Shown in pieces: positions 1-11,400 of a stretch of 64,000 nt of DNA (position 1 is its first letter; each line of letters opens with the position of its first letter). A program made the translations under genes and the position numbers. The notes beneath the pieces were generated by a model. The model was not told the origin of the DNA and made no database searches. It worked only from the letters and a program-made list of their open reading frames with translations. Source of the stretch: Verticillium longisporum (lineage: Eukaryota > Ascomycota > Sordariomycetes > Glomerellales > Plectosphaerellaceae); NCBI GenBank assembly GCA_019188255.1, contig JAETXT010000001.1:8618001-8682000 (forward strand). The letters run 5' to 3'.

Positions 1-656
1 GCGCTCCGTAGGCCAGGTGAGCCGGAAGGATCGTCAGCGTGCCGGCACAGACAGCGTCGCCGGCGTTGCAGATGATATTGGTCTTCTCAGGAGGGAAGTT
101 GGGAATCTGGCGGTTGTCCTGGGGGCCATGTTAGCGTACTTCAATCTCCTTGGGCCTGAGACGAGCATCTTACCTGGACGTTCTGGGTGTCGCCAAAAGT
201 AAAGGCGGCGACAATCTGGTCCTTCTGCGCCTGCGGAAGGTCCTCGACGGCGCGATGCGTGAGGGCAGCACCCTGGCTGTAGCCGCCGACGACGAGCATC
301 GAGTCGGGACAGTCCGTGTTGGCCTGCGCGATGAGGCGCTCCATCTCGGCCACACCACGACGGTCGGCGCCTCCGTTGCCAAAGTTGGTAGACAGGGCAG
401 CGGCGTACTCGATCCCCTCGACTGCAACCTGATCGGCGCCAAAGTTGGCCTTGACGCCGTTGGCCGTTGGCGGGCCGCACACGGTGCCCATGTTACCCGT
501 CTCGGTCGAACCGCGGGCGAAGAGCATGATAATGGGCTTGCAGCCGCCGTCTGTAAACTCGGTAGCGGTGCTGCCAACACGGCCACCGCGCTGGCGCTGT
601 TCGATGGGGCCGGCGGCGGCGAGGGCCGCGAGAGCGAGCGTGATAATGTACTTCAT
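1..656 (-). CDS. Cutinase, 3' end truncated by the window edge
   Basis: Secreted serine esterase that hydrolyses the ester bonds of plant cutin (cutinase family, alpha/beta hydrolase). Exons 656-174 and 118-1; the 55-bp intron (119-173, GTAAGA...CAG) is in frame. The start is ATG at 656. Residues 1 to about 16 form a signal peptide, followed by a short propeptide-like stretch. Visible motifs are the oxyanion-hole region FARGST (Ser50), the nucleophile Ser127 in GGYSQG, and the C-terminal catalytic Asp182 in CNAGDAVC and His195 in PAHLAYG. Cysteines expected for the two disulfides are present. About 200 residues are visible; the family usually ends within 10-30 residues of this His, so only the extreme C-terminus is missing. 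All catalytic residues are intact. Of the two esterases in the window this is the classical cutinase. Confidence 0.95.
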
Positions 657-874
657 GATGGCGTTGGTAAAGGTGTTGGTCGACTTGAGAGTATCAGGGG
701 GTTGTAAAGATGGTGGTACGGCTCACGGAGCGATGTAAATGAGTGAAGAGAAGGGAACGATGAAATGCCTCCCGGGCTGGCGAAGATACTGGCTTGCTGT
801 GCTGGTCTGAGGGATCGTTGCTGAGGGTGCTGATGAGATGAAAAGTATCGACAAAGTGTGAAGGTGCCAGCCGT

Positions 875-881
875 CTTTATA
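875..881 (-). promoter_or_regulatory. TATA box of the cutinase gene
   Basis: TATAAAG on the minus strand, about 220 bp before the cutinase ATG. Position and sequence fit a core promoter with a long 5' leader; no start site is mapped. Confidence 0.4.
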
Positions 882-2528
882 GATGTTCTCCAAAGACGGC
901 CTCCCGAGAATCCAGAGTTGAGATGACACGCCAGAAGGGCTGTTCTCTGCCGGCACTCTCATCGGACATGCGTCGTCCCATCCTCGACGGGAAGGCTGTC
1001 CAATCGCATCTCGAGCAACAACTGGACAGACGAAGCATCCACGTCGTGGGAAAGGGAACACGATCGCCAGATCACCGCAGGGCCCACAGAGCCTCCCACT
1101 TCCAGCGAACGAATGGGGCGATTTCCAGTCGCAACTCTGGCTCGATTGGGAAGACATGGCGGCTCGTGGTTCAGCACGGCCCAGGCGCACGAGGTTGCGG
1201 GGACTGATGGCGGTGACGGACGCGCACAACCGCCCCCGTGGGCTCCGAACATCCCAGGGAAACAGAACCAGGACTTCGGGTGAGAGGCTGGGTTGGTTGA
1301 TGTCTTCGAGCTGAAGCTGTATCGTTTAAAGCGCGTGTATGTCCAGTTGAGGTAAGTGTCTGTAAGAAGGTGAGCTTGGCGAAAGCAGGCAGTCTCAGGT
1401 TGAACACGCTTCAATGGGCAGGCAGAAAACAGCTCGCTCGATGGGGATAGTCACGATAGAGTAAGCGGGAACGTCATAGGGAGGTATTGTACCAGCCGTC
1501 CCATCACGAGTTGCGCATTCTGAGAAGCACTTCATCACTCGATGACCTCGGTCGATTGGTTGATAAGAGCTTGATCGTGAGCCCAAATTATATGGTGATC
1601 GAGCTATTCGCTGCATGGCTGCCAAACGTTATCATTCCTCGCGTTCCTGATGTTCGCAGACACCAAGTTGCACAGGCTTTGCTTTGGACACTAAAGGCAA
1701 ATCTGGTCCGTTGTGCTTCGTAGAGAGCAAGGCGACTTCGCCGTAGAGCCGTGATGTCCAGATGGGCGATCCAAAAGCAGGGACGGGTCGTGGAGCTTTC
1801 CTCTTCTGTCAGTCTCGCGGCGCTCCATAACCAGATTGGGATTCACAGAGTGTCAGTATTGGCTGAATTCAGTAACTTCCATGAAGAGGTCTTTCTTTTG
1901 CCTCGGCATGCCCACTGTGCGCCTAATACTGGTGCTGAAACCCGACAAGCAGTATTCGAAACGATGGCGTGTGGTCCGAGTGGCTTCCAGTCAAAGAAAC
2001 AATGCTTCAAAGGCAAGAAAAGAACGGAGTTGACATGGAAGACCTTGCTCCAGATGGCCGAATGGCCATACTGACAAACAATTTGCTTCCACGAAGAGGC
2101 CGTCGTATCACACCTACTCAACTGCGCACGCCGTCCGAGACCAAGCCGCAGGGCGGGGTCCAACGGGCGAGGGCAGGACGCTTTCGGGTAGCAGTGCGAG
2201 TCGGGCGACAGGTCATGTTGGGACGGTGTGAGCGCCACGGGTATACATGCCATCGATTGTTGCTCGCAAGGTGTGGCCCGAACGGGGACGTCGATTCCAG
2301 GAAGTCGAGGCTCAACCAGGCCGTCCCGGCTGACTTTGAGCCACGCGTCAGGCGATTGAAACGGACAAGTGAAGCAATCGATGATGCATTCCTCGCAAAC
2401 AGGATGCACCGATAATGGAGTACGGGATGATTGATTGACGTTGATGATTGAACATGGGGGATAAAGCCATTGGTAGGCAGCTACCTATCGTGATCGTGAT
2501 GGTGTTGAGGGGTAGCAAAAACTGGCTG

Positions 2529-2568
2529 GCGTGCTGTATGACTGCTGACATAATGCAGTACAGCACGC
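2529..2568. repeat. Short inverted repeat, 10-bp perfect arms
   Basis: Arms GCGTGCTGTA (2529-2538) and TACAGCACGC (2559-2568) are perfect inverse complements separated by 20 bp. It lies about 460 bp before the VPS9 ATG. It could be a dimeric protein-binding site or chance. Confidence 0.4.
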
Positions 2569-3031
2569 TGGTGTGTGAATCACCACACTCTTTGGGGTCG
2601 TCACTGTTCTGAAATACAGAGGAAAGCCTGGATGTTACTCCCTACAGGTACCTTACCTACCGTACGGTACAGTGGGCTCCCAGTCCCAGGTCAGAAGGGG
2701 CTAGCGCTTGCAGCCACGCCCCGATGCGCTGACGTCAGGCCTTGATGCGCCGTAGCGCCCGTCGGACCCTGATCCACGGGCGCTCCACCTTGGCCGGCAA
2801 AACTCTGGGGCGACTCGAAGCCAGGGACTCGTGCCCGTGCTCCAGGCAGCCTCATGGCCCGCCCCAAAGCCCGTTTCCATGGTGGGGGGAAATCATGTGG
2901 TGGAGCACAGCCTTGTGACGACGCTCACCCAAGCCCAGCTTCAGGACAACAACCAACTCACCACGTACTGATACCCACCGTTCACAGCCCAAACTCTCCC
3001 AGAACCCCAGCCGCCAGTGGCGGAGTCAGAT

Positions 3032-5489
3032 ATGCCCGACGAACAAGGCTCGGGGAAGCCATCTTCGGACGCACCTGAGAAGGGCCAAGCCCTCGACGAC
3101 CTCATCGACCTCACCGACAAGACGGAACCAACAGCATCAGCATCTGTAGCTGCCGACGCCAACAAACCGAGTAGCCCCGGCAACCACAGCAAAGATGCCG
3201 AGGACACTACCTCTCGCGCACATGTTGTGACAGAGGCAGACCCAGACGGTGAGGCTTCGGCCTCTTCGGACTTTTGAATACTTCTGTGGCAACCATCAAG
3301 CCGTCGAAACCCCTCCCCGCCGACACCTCGACCCAGTTCCTCACGATCGAAACCAAAGCCTACGTTGATCCTACGCCACCTACCCCGACAGCCTCGCGCC
3401 CTCCTTCAAGAACACCGTCCAGTGTAGGATCCCGACAAGATGCATCTCCCACGAGATCTGACGCTGCCTACGACGATCGGAGGTATACGAGCGATGATGA
3501 CCAGGAGAACGGCTCGCGCTCCGAGATTCAGAGCATCATGGAGCAGTTCACCGGCGATGGAGGTGGCCCGGGAGCTGAGGAGGTCATGAGTCCAAGATTA
3601 GAGATTACATCGCCCATTCTCGGCGGCCCGATTCAACATCCACCAAGAAAGTCGAGCCTCGAGCCTCTGTCAACCTCCTTCTCGGCCCAGTCGCTGGAGA
3701 AGGAGACATTGGGCGCAGCCATACCTTCGTCACCCGTGAGCACAAGATCCCGAACCAGGTCCTCGGTGGATTTTGGTCCTCCAGTGCCCCCAAGGACGGC
3801 CCTCCCGGCACCGAGGACAGCCAAACCTCTCTCGATACTCCCATGTCGCCCTCGGCCATGCACCGGCCCCCACCACCCGAACCCGAACCAGAGCCGACCC
3901 TACCTTTTGACTTTCACCGTTTCCTCGAGCAGCTGCGCAACAAGAAAGCCGATCCAGTCGCGCGCTATCTCAAGTCTTTCCTATCCGAATTCGGCAAGCG
4001 GCAGTGGATGGTTCACGAACAAGTCAAGATTATCGGCGACTTCCTCGCCTTCATAGCCAACAAAATGGCGCAGTGCGAGGTCTGGCGCGATGTGTCGGAT
4101 GCCGAATTTGACAACGCGCGAGAGGGCATGGAGAAGCTTGTCATGAACAGGCTGTACACCCAGACGTTCTCGCCGGCCATCCCCGCACCGCAGCCTATTC
4201 CTGGGGCCAAACCCAAGAGGAGAGGCGGCGAGCGACCGATGGGACCGGGGCGTAAGGGCCAGCACCAAGAGGATGTCGAGAGGGATGATATCCTGACACA
4301 GAAGATCAACATTTACGGCTGGATTAGGGAAGCCCATCTCGATATTCCACCAACGAGCGAGAGCGGGAAGCGGTTCCTCAAGTTGGCGCAGCAGGGTATG
4401 CGGCTGTGGATTCTTTCTCGTACACGGCAGGCGCTAATCACGACACAGAACTCTTCAAAATTAGGTCTTATCGCGCGCCGAGGGACAAGATCATCTGCGT
4501 GTTGAATTGCTGCAAGGTCATCTTTGGTAGGAGCAGTCCGCATCACAGTTCCGAACGCCTCTAACACCCACTAGGTCTGCTCAAGCACGCAAAGTCAGAT
4601 GGATCAGCAGACTCGTTCATGCCATTCCTTATCTACGTAGTGCTCCAATCCAATCCTGAACATCTTGTGTCGAATGTGCAGTACATTCTTCGATTCAGGA
4701 ATCAGGAGAAACTGGGTGGCGAGGCCGGATACTACCTGTCTTCTCTGGTACGTATTCGTAGACATGTGCTTCAACCTTCACTAACACTCGCAGATGGGCG
4801 CTATCCAATTCATTGAGAACATGGACAAGACCAGCCTTACGATTACCGACGACGAGTTCGAGAAGAACGTCGAGGCCGCCGTCTCAGCCATCGCAGAGAA
4901 GCACAACGCTGCATCGCCGGTGGAACCGCAGCTCTCCGAGAAGATACCCCAAAGCCTTCTGGCCCAGACACAAGGCGAACCCTCGACCCGGCCCGACCAC
5001 GATGTCAACAACGGAGACTTGTCCACGCCTCGCCGCTCCACATCGTCAGATGGCGACTACTCCGACGGCCAGGCCCCCATTACGAGCCTGCTCCAGACGA
5101 TCCAGCGACCGCTCAGTACCATCGGACGCATGTTCTCCGAAGATCCCACCGGACCGGAATCCGGCGCCAGCGCCGCGTCGCGCGCGCCGCAGCCTCTCGA
5201 CCCAAACCGGTTATCACCAAGGCCCAGTGGCGAGGAGGCACGCGAGGCCGGAGGACGGCCGGACCTGCGCAACCATCCGCAGCTGTCGGTGGAGGAGGCG
5301 GCCGCGAGGCAAGCGAGCGCCGAGACGGCCGAGGCGCAAAGGTTACACCGGGCGGAGCACCACAATGTCGTTGAGACACTTGCCGGCATGTTTCCGGACC
5401 TCGACAGGGACATCATCTCGGATGTTGTGGTGCAGAAGCAGGGGAGGGTCGGACTAGCGGTGGATGCCTGCCTGGCATTGTCCACGTAG
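3032..5489 (+). CDS. VPS9: Vps9-type Rab5 guanine nucleotide exchange factor with C-terminal CUE domain; two apparent 1-nt breaks
   Basis: Activates Rab5/Vps21 on endosomes for endocytic and vacuolar transport; the CUE domain binds ubiquitin. Exons run 3032-4395, 4449-4526, 4575-4747 and 4794-5489, with GT-AG introns carrying CTAAC-like branch sites. The first ATG is at 3032; the frame upstream begins only with GTG. The N-terminal 290 residues are Ser/Pro/acidic low complexity. A helical segment from FDFHRFLEQLRNKKADPV leads into the VPS9 core (ILTQKINIYGWI to AGYYLSSLMGAIQFIENM), then a variable linker, then the CUE at the end (VVETLAGMFPDL). The frame breaks at 3272-3275 (T run) and 3787-3791 (C run). 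One added base in each run makes one continuous frame of about 770 codons with smooth protein across both joins. In-frame intron alternatives exist (3227-3300; 3736-3794) but lack branch sites. Confidence 0.88.
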
Positions 5490-8400
5490 CATTTTTTTCC
5501 ACTGGCGAGACGCGCGGCACACAGCAAAGTGGATGACAGTCAAGGGATCACTTGAATGACGAGCTTTTTTTTTTTCTTTCATCGCTATTGCATTGTTCAT
5601 CGCTACTGCATTATTTTTTGGCTAACTTGTGTCGATGGACGGTCGGCATTTGGTACTTTTCCCCTTTTTCTTTCTGCGAGGAGTGCGTGGACGTTGTGTT
5701 AGATACCAGTAGCTTAAGCCTGGTGCTCTGCATCTTTCAACAAGCGAAGCACGAATTTACGGCCCTTGGAATGCAACGCATCCGGCAGTCATCGACTCCA
5801 TGATCCTGGCGAATTATGCAAGCCATTGCTGTTTGGCTGATTGATAAGCTAGGTGCGCGTCTTGTGAGTTGTGATGAGGACGGTTGTCACGGGCGCCCGA
5901 TATGGCATTGTTCATCGTGGCAGGTTTCAGGAGCAGGTAGCTGGACTGTCTTTGTCCGAGTATGGTCAGCGCCAGGGGTCACGAAACGCCAAGCCGCAGG
6001 CCAGAGTTGCCCCTGGTTTTTCAACACGAGTCTCTCGGGATGCCAAGACTTTATTCTCCTGCTGCATTGAGAGCTCGGTTTGTGATCGTCGGCGGTTGCG
6101 CAAGCATTTTGCATCGTTGACGACGAAACGTGATGTTGTTGGATTCTGAAGATGTTCACACGAATGCGGACTGCTTTTAGCCCGATTTGGGCTCACTTCA
6201 CCGCATACGTCTTTTTAACCTTTGTGCTGGTGATTTGGCCCTCTCCCAGGTATGTGCCGACGTTGCCGGCTGAAGCTCGCAGACTAGGTTGGTGATCTGT
6301 TTGATCGACAAGCATGCTTAGGTACTTTTAATTTCAACTTCGAGAACATACATTCTTTTAGACCATGTCCGAGTATTGTCCGGCCCAGAGCATGCAGTGT
6401 TTAGACACAATATGACGTATCGGTTTTCAACTCGTCGTACATTTATACACATTAGATCAGTCCTCTCTGTATCGGCTTCATTTCTCTGCTTGCGAATTTC
6501 TTTCAGGCTGTTCAAAGGTAGCAGGCTTTTAGAGCAGTCATGAACAAGCCAGACTTGGTGTGCGAGAAGACAGATCTTGAAATGATGCAGACTAAAGTCT
6601 CCATATAGAGCTCTGGCCGGGCTCTCAGCTCTGCCGATCGTACTCGTAGTTAAGACTGGAGACCCAGAGATCTCGGGGTCTCGCTATGTAGATGGCATTT
6701 ACTGGAAGCTTCAGAGTATGATCTTGAAAACCCGATGGGCAAGTACAAGATCTGTTCAAAAGATACAGTTGAGGTTTCCTGTGATGCATCCCAGCTGGCC
6801 TCAACCGTTCATATTCGTTTGCCTGGCCCTTGAATACGACTCTCGGATGCTTGGTTTGATATGGAAATCGCGTTCAGGACTATAACCGCACAAAGCAGGG
6901 TCTGCCAGTTGCTGTTTGATCTGCACTTCCCGTGGCCAACTTCATGCTCATGCTGGAATGAAAGCCAAACACCTGTCTAGCAGCTGTAGGCCTTCTCAAT
7001 CTGACTTTGTAGACCAGACCAGATGCCGTGTGGCGAAGATACGCAAGCTCAGTCCACGGGCTGTCAAGATACAACCGAGGCTCTGCATCTCTGTCTTGGC
7101 CTTCCACGTGGCGGTGGGTAATCCGTGAGAAGCCCCAATTGGACCAGCTGTCTGACATTCGGCCGGTACATTGAGGAGCACGGCAGCACTAGCTGTGAAG
7201 CGGTGACAAAAGACGTGCCCAGGACGATCAAAAACGTGGGAAGGCAGGTCAAAAATACATAAACTGATGTGCAGAATGGACGGTATTTCAGCATGGCCTG
7301 ATACCTGACTCGAGCGCGACGTGTCACGGCATTTATAGAAGGAAATGAAGCCCGGCATGGCGAGTGTCCAAGGCATTGTGGAGGGTCGGGAGATTGAGTC
7401 TCACGATGTCGATCTGGGTGGTGATGGTGTATCAGGACAGCCACAGACCGGTTGATCTCCTGTAGACCAGGTCTTGGGTGTCGAGAGAGAGCGGGCAGGG
7501 GGCCCTGGAGTACTCTGGAGCCCAGTCAATGGAAGGGACGTTAATGACTAGGTAAGATGGTTAAGGCAAGTTCGTTGAAGGAGACAGGCAGGCGCAGGCG
7601 GTTGTTGCTGCTGCCAATACAGAACCAGGTGCCGCCTCTCCTCCGCGCCATCTTCAGGTCCCCATACTAGTCTTTCTTCTGCCACCCTCACCGCAACGCT
7701 CGCCAGCTGGAGCTGTCGAGGGCCCATGCTGCGTCTCATCATCGTCTCTTCGTTTGGAGTCCGTCTGTAATCAGTCAAAGACCGAGCTCGGCTGATCCCG
7801 AACTGCCAACAAGTCAGTCACTTTACGTCAGCTTTGCCAAGCCGGTCGAGGCAGCCCATTCCTCCACCGCCCTGTCGCGATCACCGGCTGGGGCTCTTCT
7901 TCTGGGTAGCTCTCTTCCGCGGCGATGAGATTGCTTTTGTTGTTTCGAGGACCATAGTCCCAGGCATCGACTCATTTTTGTTTCGCGACACCTTCCTCGC
8001 CAGGCCTGCTGGTTCCCCTGTCTGCTGGCTGCCATCTTGGAATGCCTCGGCGCACGGCCACAATTGGTGCGTCTTGGGACGACACTCCCTGGTACAGATG
8101 GCTTGGCAGCGCAGGGGCAGCTGTTACAGAACTTGGGCTGTCAGGTCAGGGCGTCCAGTCTGTGTCTGCATTTTGGGGTTTCGCTGCGGTCTCGCCCTCC
8201 CGTGACGACAATGCGAGGTGATGTTGTTGAAAATTACAATCGGTAGATACTAACATACCTACCTAGATCAATCAGCTCGCTCGACATCGCCGCCAAATCC
8301 TTAATCACAAGCCGGCGAACCAGCGAACGAGCCAGCAGCATCGGATTGCCGAAGCCTAACTTTATCGCACGACAGCTGGTGCACAACCCCTGTTGCCGCC

Positions 8401-9445
8401 CCATGTTTGAGCTTTCGTCCCAGATCCGAACTGAAGTCGATGCACCGACCACACGCAATCCCATCCCTCGTTCATCATTGCATCACCAACAAGCCCAAGG
8501 CCTTCGTGGTTTCACTTCGGCAGGCTGAGCCAGCAATTCCAGGGTCCGTCCCAACGGCTCACGTTCCCTCCGTGTCCCCCGACATGGTTCTCCTCGAGAT
8601 GCCCCCGTGCATCTGCGACCCAGGGGCCGCTGTCATCCCTGCCCTCGACCCTCTTCTCGGTCGATGAGCCTGCACCCAGCGCCCAATCTGGAGCCTGCCC
8701 TGCTCGAGAGCCGCAAAGCCAAAACAGACTGCCCCTTGTCTAGCAGACGACGAGCGCTGCGCATAGACGAAATCCTGACCCCCATCGCACACATCGCTGC
8801 ATCGTGATGGCACAGAACGGATTTCGGATGATCCCCAAGGCTGACACTGCGCCTGAACAGGACTGCGCGTCTGTCCTGTGAAGGCCTGTTATGCCAAGTT
8901 GTAACCAGTATCCCCACACCGATGACAGAACGAAGCCTCGCCAGCAACAGACCCCTGGTCCAGGTCGTCGTCCAGCCTTGATCGAGTTGCTACCCACCTT
9001 CTCACGCAGTGATCCGAGGATCCACGCCCCTGGCTGGTTCCGTGTTCCAGTCCGTCCGGCAGGGGACGATCAGAACCATGGCACAGCGAGGGCCAAGACG
9101 TTGCTCCTGGCCCTCCCCCCCCCGAATATAACGGCCATGCTGCCTCCTCCAGGGTGCCATGATCAGCAGGCTCCTCCTCACTCCTTGACTACTCTCTTCC
9201 ACGACTTGCCCGCTCATCCGTTTGCGGCTTCTTTCTCTTCGTCTGCTTGCTCTTCACTTCTAATCGTTTAGTAGAGACTGGTATCTCGAGTTTCTTTGAG
9301 CAAGCCTCAGTACACTCTTTATTTCTATTGTCTTCACTTGCCGACTTGGACGCTCTACAGCAACAGCTACATAGGCCGCAACCACTCCGACGCCTTTAAC
9401 GACAAGCTTATTTTTCACCCATCTCGCCTTATTTGTTAGTACGAC
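5490..9445. other. Gene-poor stretch, about 4 kb
   Basis: VPS9 3' region, then the upstream region of the repeat-protein gene at 9446. It contains a T-rich tract near 5566. Open frames (for example 7834-8205 and 8891-9271) have no signal peptide, domain or codon pattern that sets them apart from shadows. A 9-base C run lies near 9117. No gene can be supported. Confidence 0.55.
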
Positions 9446-10875
9446 ATGCTGTTCTCCCGGCCTACAACGGCCATCTGGCTGGCCCTGGCCTCCCTGGCCG
9501 AGGCCAACCCGCCTGCAGCAGCTCCCGCCCCTCCCGCTCACCCGGCACCCGTCGAGCAGTGCCCTGCACCCGTCACCGAGACGCTCGTCCATACAGTACA
9601 CGTTCCCGTTCCAACAACAATCAAGGAGACAGTACACGTCACAGTGCCTGGTGCGCCCGAGACTGTTCACGTCACGGTTCCCGGCAAGCCAGAGACAGTC
9701 CATGTAACCGAGACGGTACATGTTAGCGTGCCGGTACACGTTACCGTCCCGGTGCCGACAACGATCAAAGAGACGGTGCATGTAACACAGACTGAGCAGG
9801 TCGTCCAGACACAGGTGCAAAGTGTGCCTGTCACGGTGGTTCACACCGAAACAGCGATTCACAGCGTGCCGGTGACAGTTGTCCACACTCAAGTGCAGAG
9901 CGTTCCGGTCACCGTCGCCCACTCGCAGACCGAAGTCAAGAGCGGGCCCGTCACGGATGTCCAGACTTATGTTCTGAGCAAGCCTGTCACTGTCGATCAA
10001 ACTCCCGTCCAGAGTGTGCCCGTCACGGTAGTCCAGACCAAGGTGGAGAGCGTGCCAGTCACGGTAGTCCAGACGCACGTCCAGACCCTCGTCCACACCC
10101 AAACGCTGCCGCCCCTAACCCATGTGGTCACAACCACGCAAGACCGACCCGTCACACAGGTACAGACGCATGTCCAGACCAAGGTCGAGTCTGTGCCGGT
10201 CACGGTGATCCAGACGCAACCCGTGGAAGTGCCCGTTCAGGTTCCCGTCACCCACGTTGTCACGCAAATCCATACCCAGCCAGTCGAGGTCCCAGTGCAT
10301 GTCACACAGACAGTGCACATTACCGCGCCGCCTCAGACGGTCCATGTCACAGCACCACCGCAGACGGTCCACGTCACTGCGCCGCCGCATACTGTCACTC
10401 TTCCGCCTCACACTGTTTCTGCGTGCCCTCCGGGCGCCGCCGCACCGTTGCAACCGCCACCCGCGGCGCACCCCGCCCCGCCCCCTGCGCACCCGATGCC
10501 ACCTGCGCACCCGGCTCCCCTGCCGATGCACCCCAACCCGCCCGCGGCACCGGCTCCTGCCCCGATGCACCCCACACCCAAGCAACCTGCCGCTCCTCCT
10601 GCGCACCCCATGCCCGAGCAGCCCGCCGCTCCCCCGCACACCCCATGCCTGCGGAGCCCGAGAAGCCGGCGAAACCCACGAAGCCCACGGAGCCTGAGAA
10701 GCCAGCCGAGCCCGAGAAGCCTGCCGAGCCTGAGAAACCAGTCGAGACAGAAAAGCCCGCGGAGCCCGAGACACCGCCCCGCGACGAGCCAGCGACGACA
10801 ACGGCTGCCGAGCCCACGCCCACGCCCATCTTGGTGCCCGCGGCGCAACGGATGCGATTCATGAAGCGCAACTGA
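9446..10875 (+). CDS. Secreted Val/Thr/Pro-rich repeat protein with Glu-Lys-Pro tail; one apparent 1-nt break
   Basis: Unrecognised family. The ATG at 9446 opens a signal peptide (MLFSRPTTAIWLALASLAEA). Residues about 45-330 are built from short repeats of the type TVHVTVP and SVPVTVVQT, with alternating Val/Thr that suggests beta strands. An Ala/Pro/His segment (AHPMP-type repeats) follows. Read as given, the frame runs on to a stop at 10862-10864 with an Arg/Ser-rich tail. One more C in the C run at 10631-10635 instead continues the AHPMP pattern into regular PAEPEKP repeats and stops at 10875 with RMRFMKRN (476 residues). The regular repeats make the second version the likely one. There are almost no cysteines and no GPI signal. 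An extracellular matrix or wall-associated role is inferred only from composition. Confidence 0.75.
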
Positions 10876-11400
10876 TGGCTGAGGCGTCCAGAAGCAAGGA
10901 TTGAAAGAAGAAAGTAACTTTGTGTTTTCTATGTTGACGGCAGCGGACGGGGGCGGGCGGCGTAGTAGTAGTCCCCCGCCTCTGAGGACGGAATTGTGTA
11001 CGTGCGGCTGCGCGCGCGCGTTGTGTGTTCGTGTTGTTCACCACACTGCCCTGTAACACCCTGCCCACTCTCTCCCCATCTCGTACATAATTATTAGAAA
11101 TTAGATGGCCGACGGCTGCGATGATACCCCCCCAGTCCGTCTGCCGTCGTTCAATCGAGCGGTTCATGACCAGTAGATGTGTGACATGTCAAGTGAATGG
11201 CCTCATGTAGTGAACTGGGCGAGCGAAACGAGTAATGGTAAAGCAGCAATGGTGACGTGGGAGAAGAGGACCAGGTACGAAAGTCCAGGATGACGGGGGA
11301 AAGGAAAGGAAGGAAGAAAGGTAACGTCGAGGAAGAATGCAGTCAATTCGCTATGCTAAAACACAAATCATGCACCACTTCTAGATTTAAACCCCCCACC
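10876..11400. other. Convergent 3' intergenic region
   Basis: Lies between the repeat-protein gene (+) and the esterase gene (-), both ending here. It should hold both 3' UTRs. No gene is seen. Confidence 0.6.

Larger units (their letters stand above)
657..3031. other. Divergent intergenic region, cutinase / VPS9
   Basis: About 2.4 kb between two divergently read genes. Open frames here are short, overlap on both strands and carry no recognisable domain. It must hold both promoters. A 10-bp inverted repeat lies at 2529-2568. No other gene is seen. Confidence 0.6.

Noticed and set aside
3017..3031. Upstream start for Vps9 at 3017
   Set aside because: The codon is GTG; the first ATG in the frame is at 3032. 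The same caution moved the starts of the amidoligase gene (62139, not 62181), the MDR gene (53900) and the annexin gene (22139).
3227..3300. Intron as an explanation for the first VPS9 break
   Set aside because: Phase would fit (74 bp, GTGACA...AAG) but there is no branch site, and a one-base T-run change joins the protein more naturally. Not fully excluded.
3736..3794. Intron as an explanation for the second VPS9 break
   Set aside because: Phase would fit (59 bp) but it lacks a branch site and would remove coding-like sequence; one extra C gives a smooth join.
7834..8205. Possible gene of 123 residues in the 5490-9445 stretch
   Set aside because: Trp/Cys/Arg-rich composition without signal peptide or domain, overlapped by frames on the other strand; typical of random sequence.
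9260..10102. 280-residue minus-strand frame rich in His, Asp and Arg
   Set aside because: Complement of the Val/Thr repeat region; the regular pattern comes from the sense-strand repeats.
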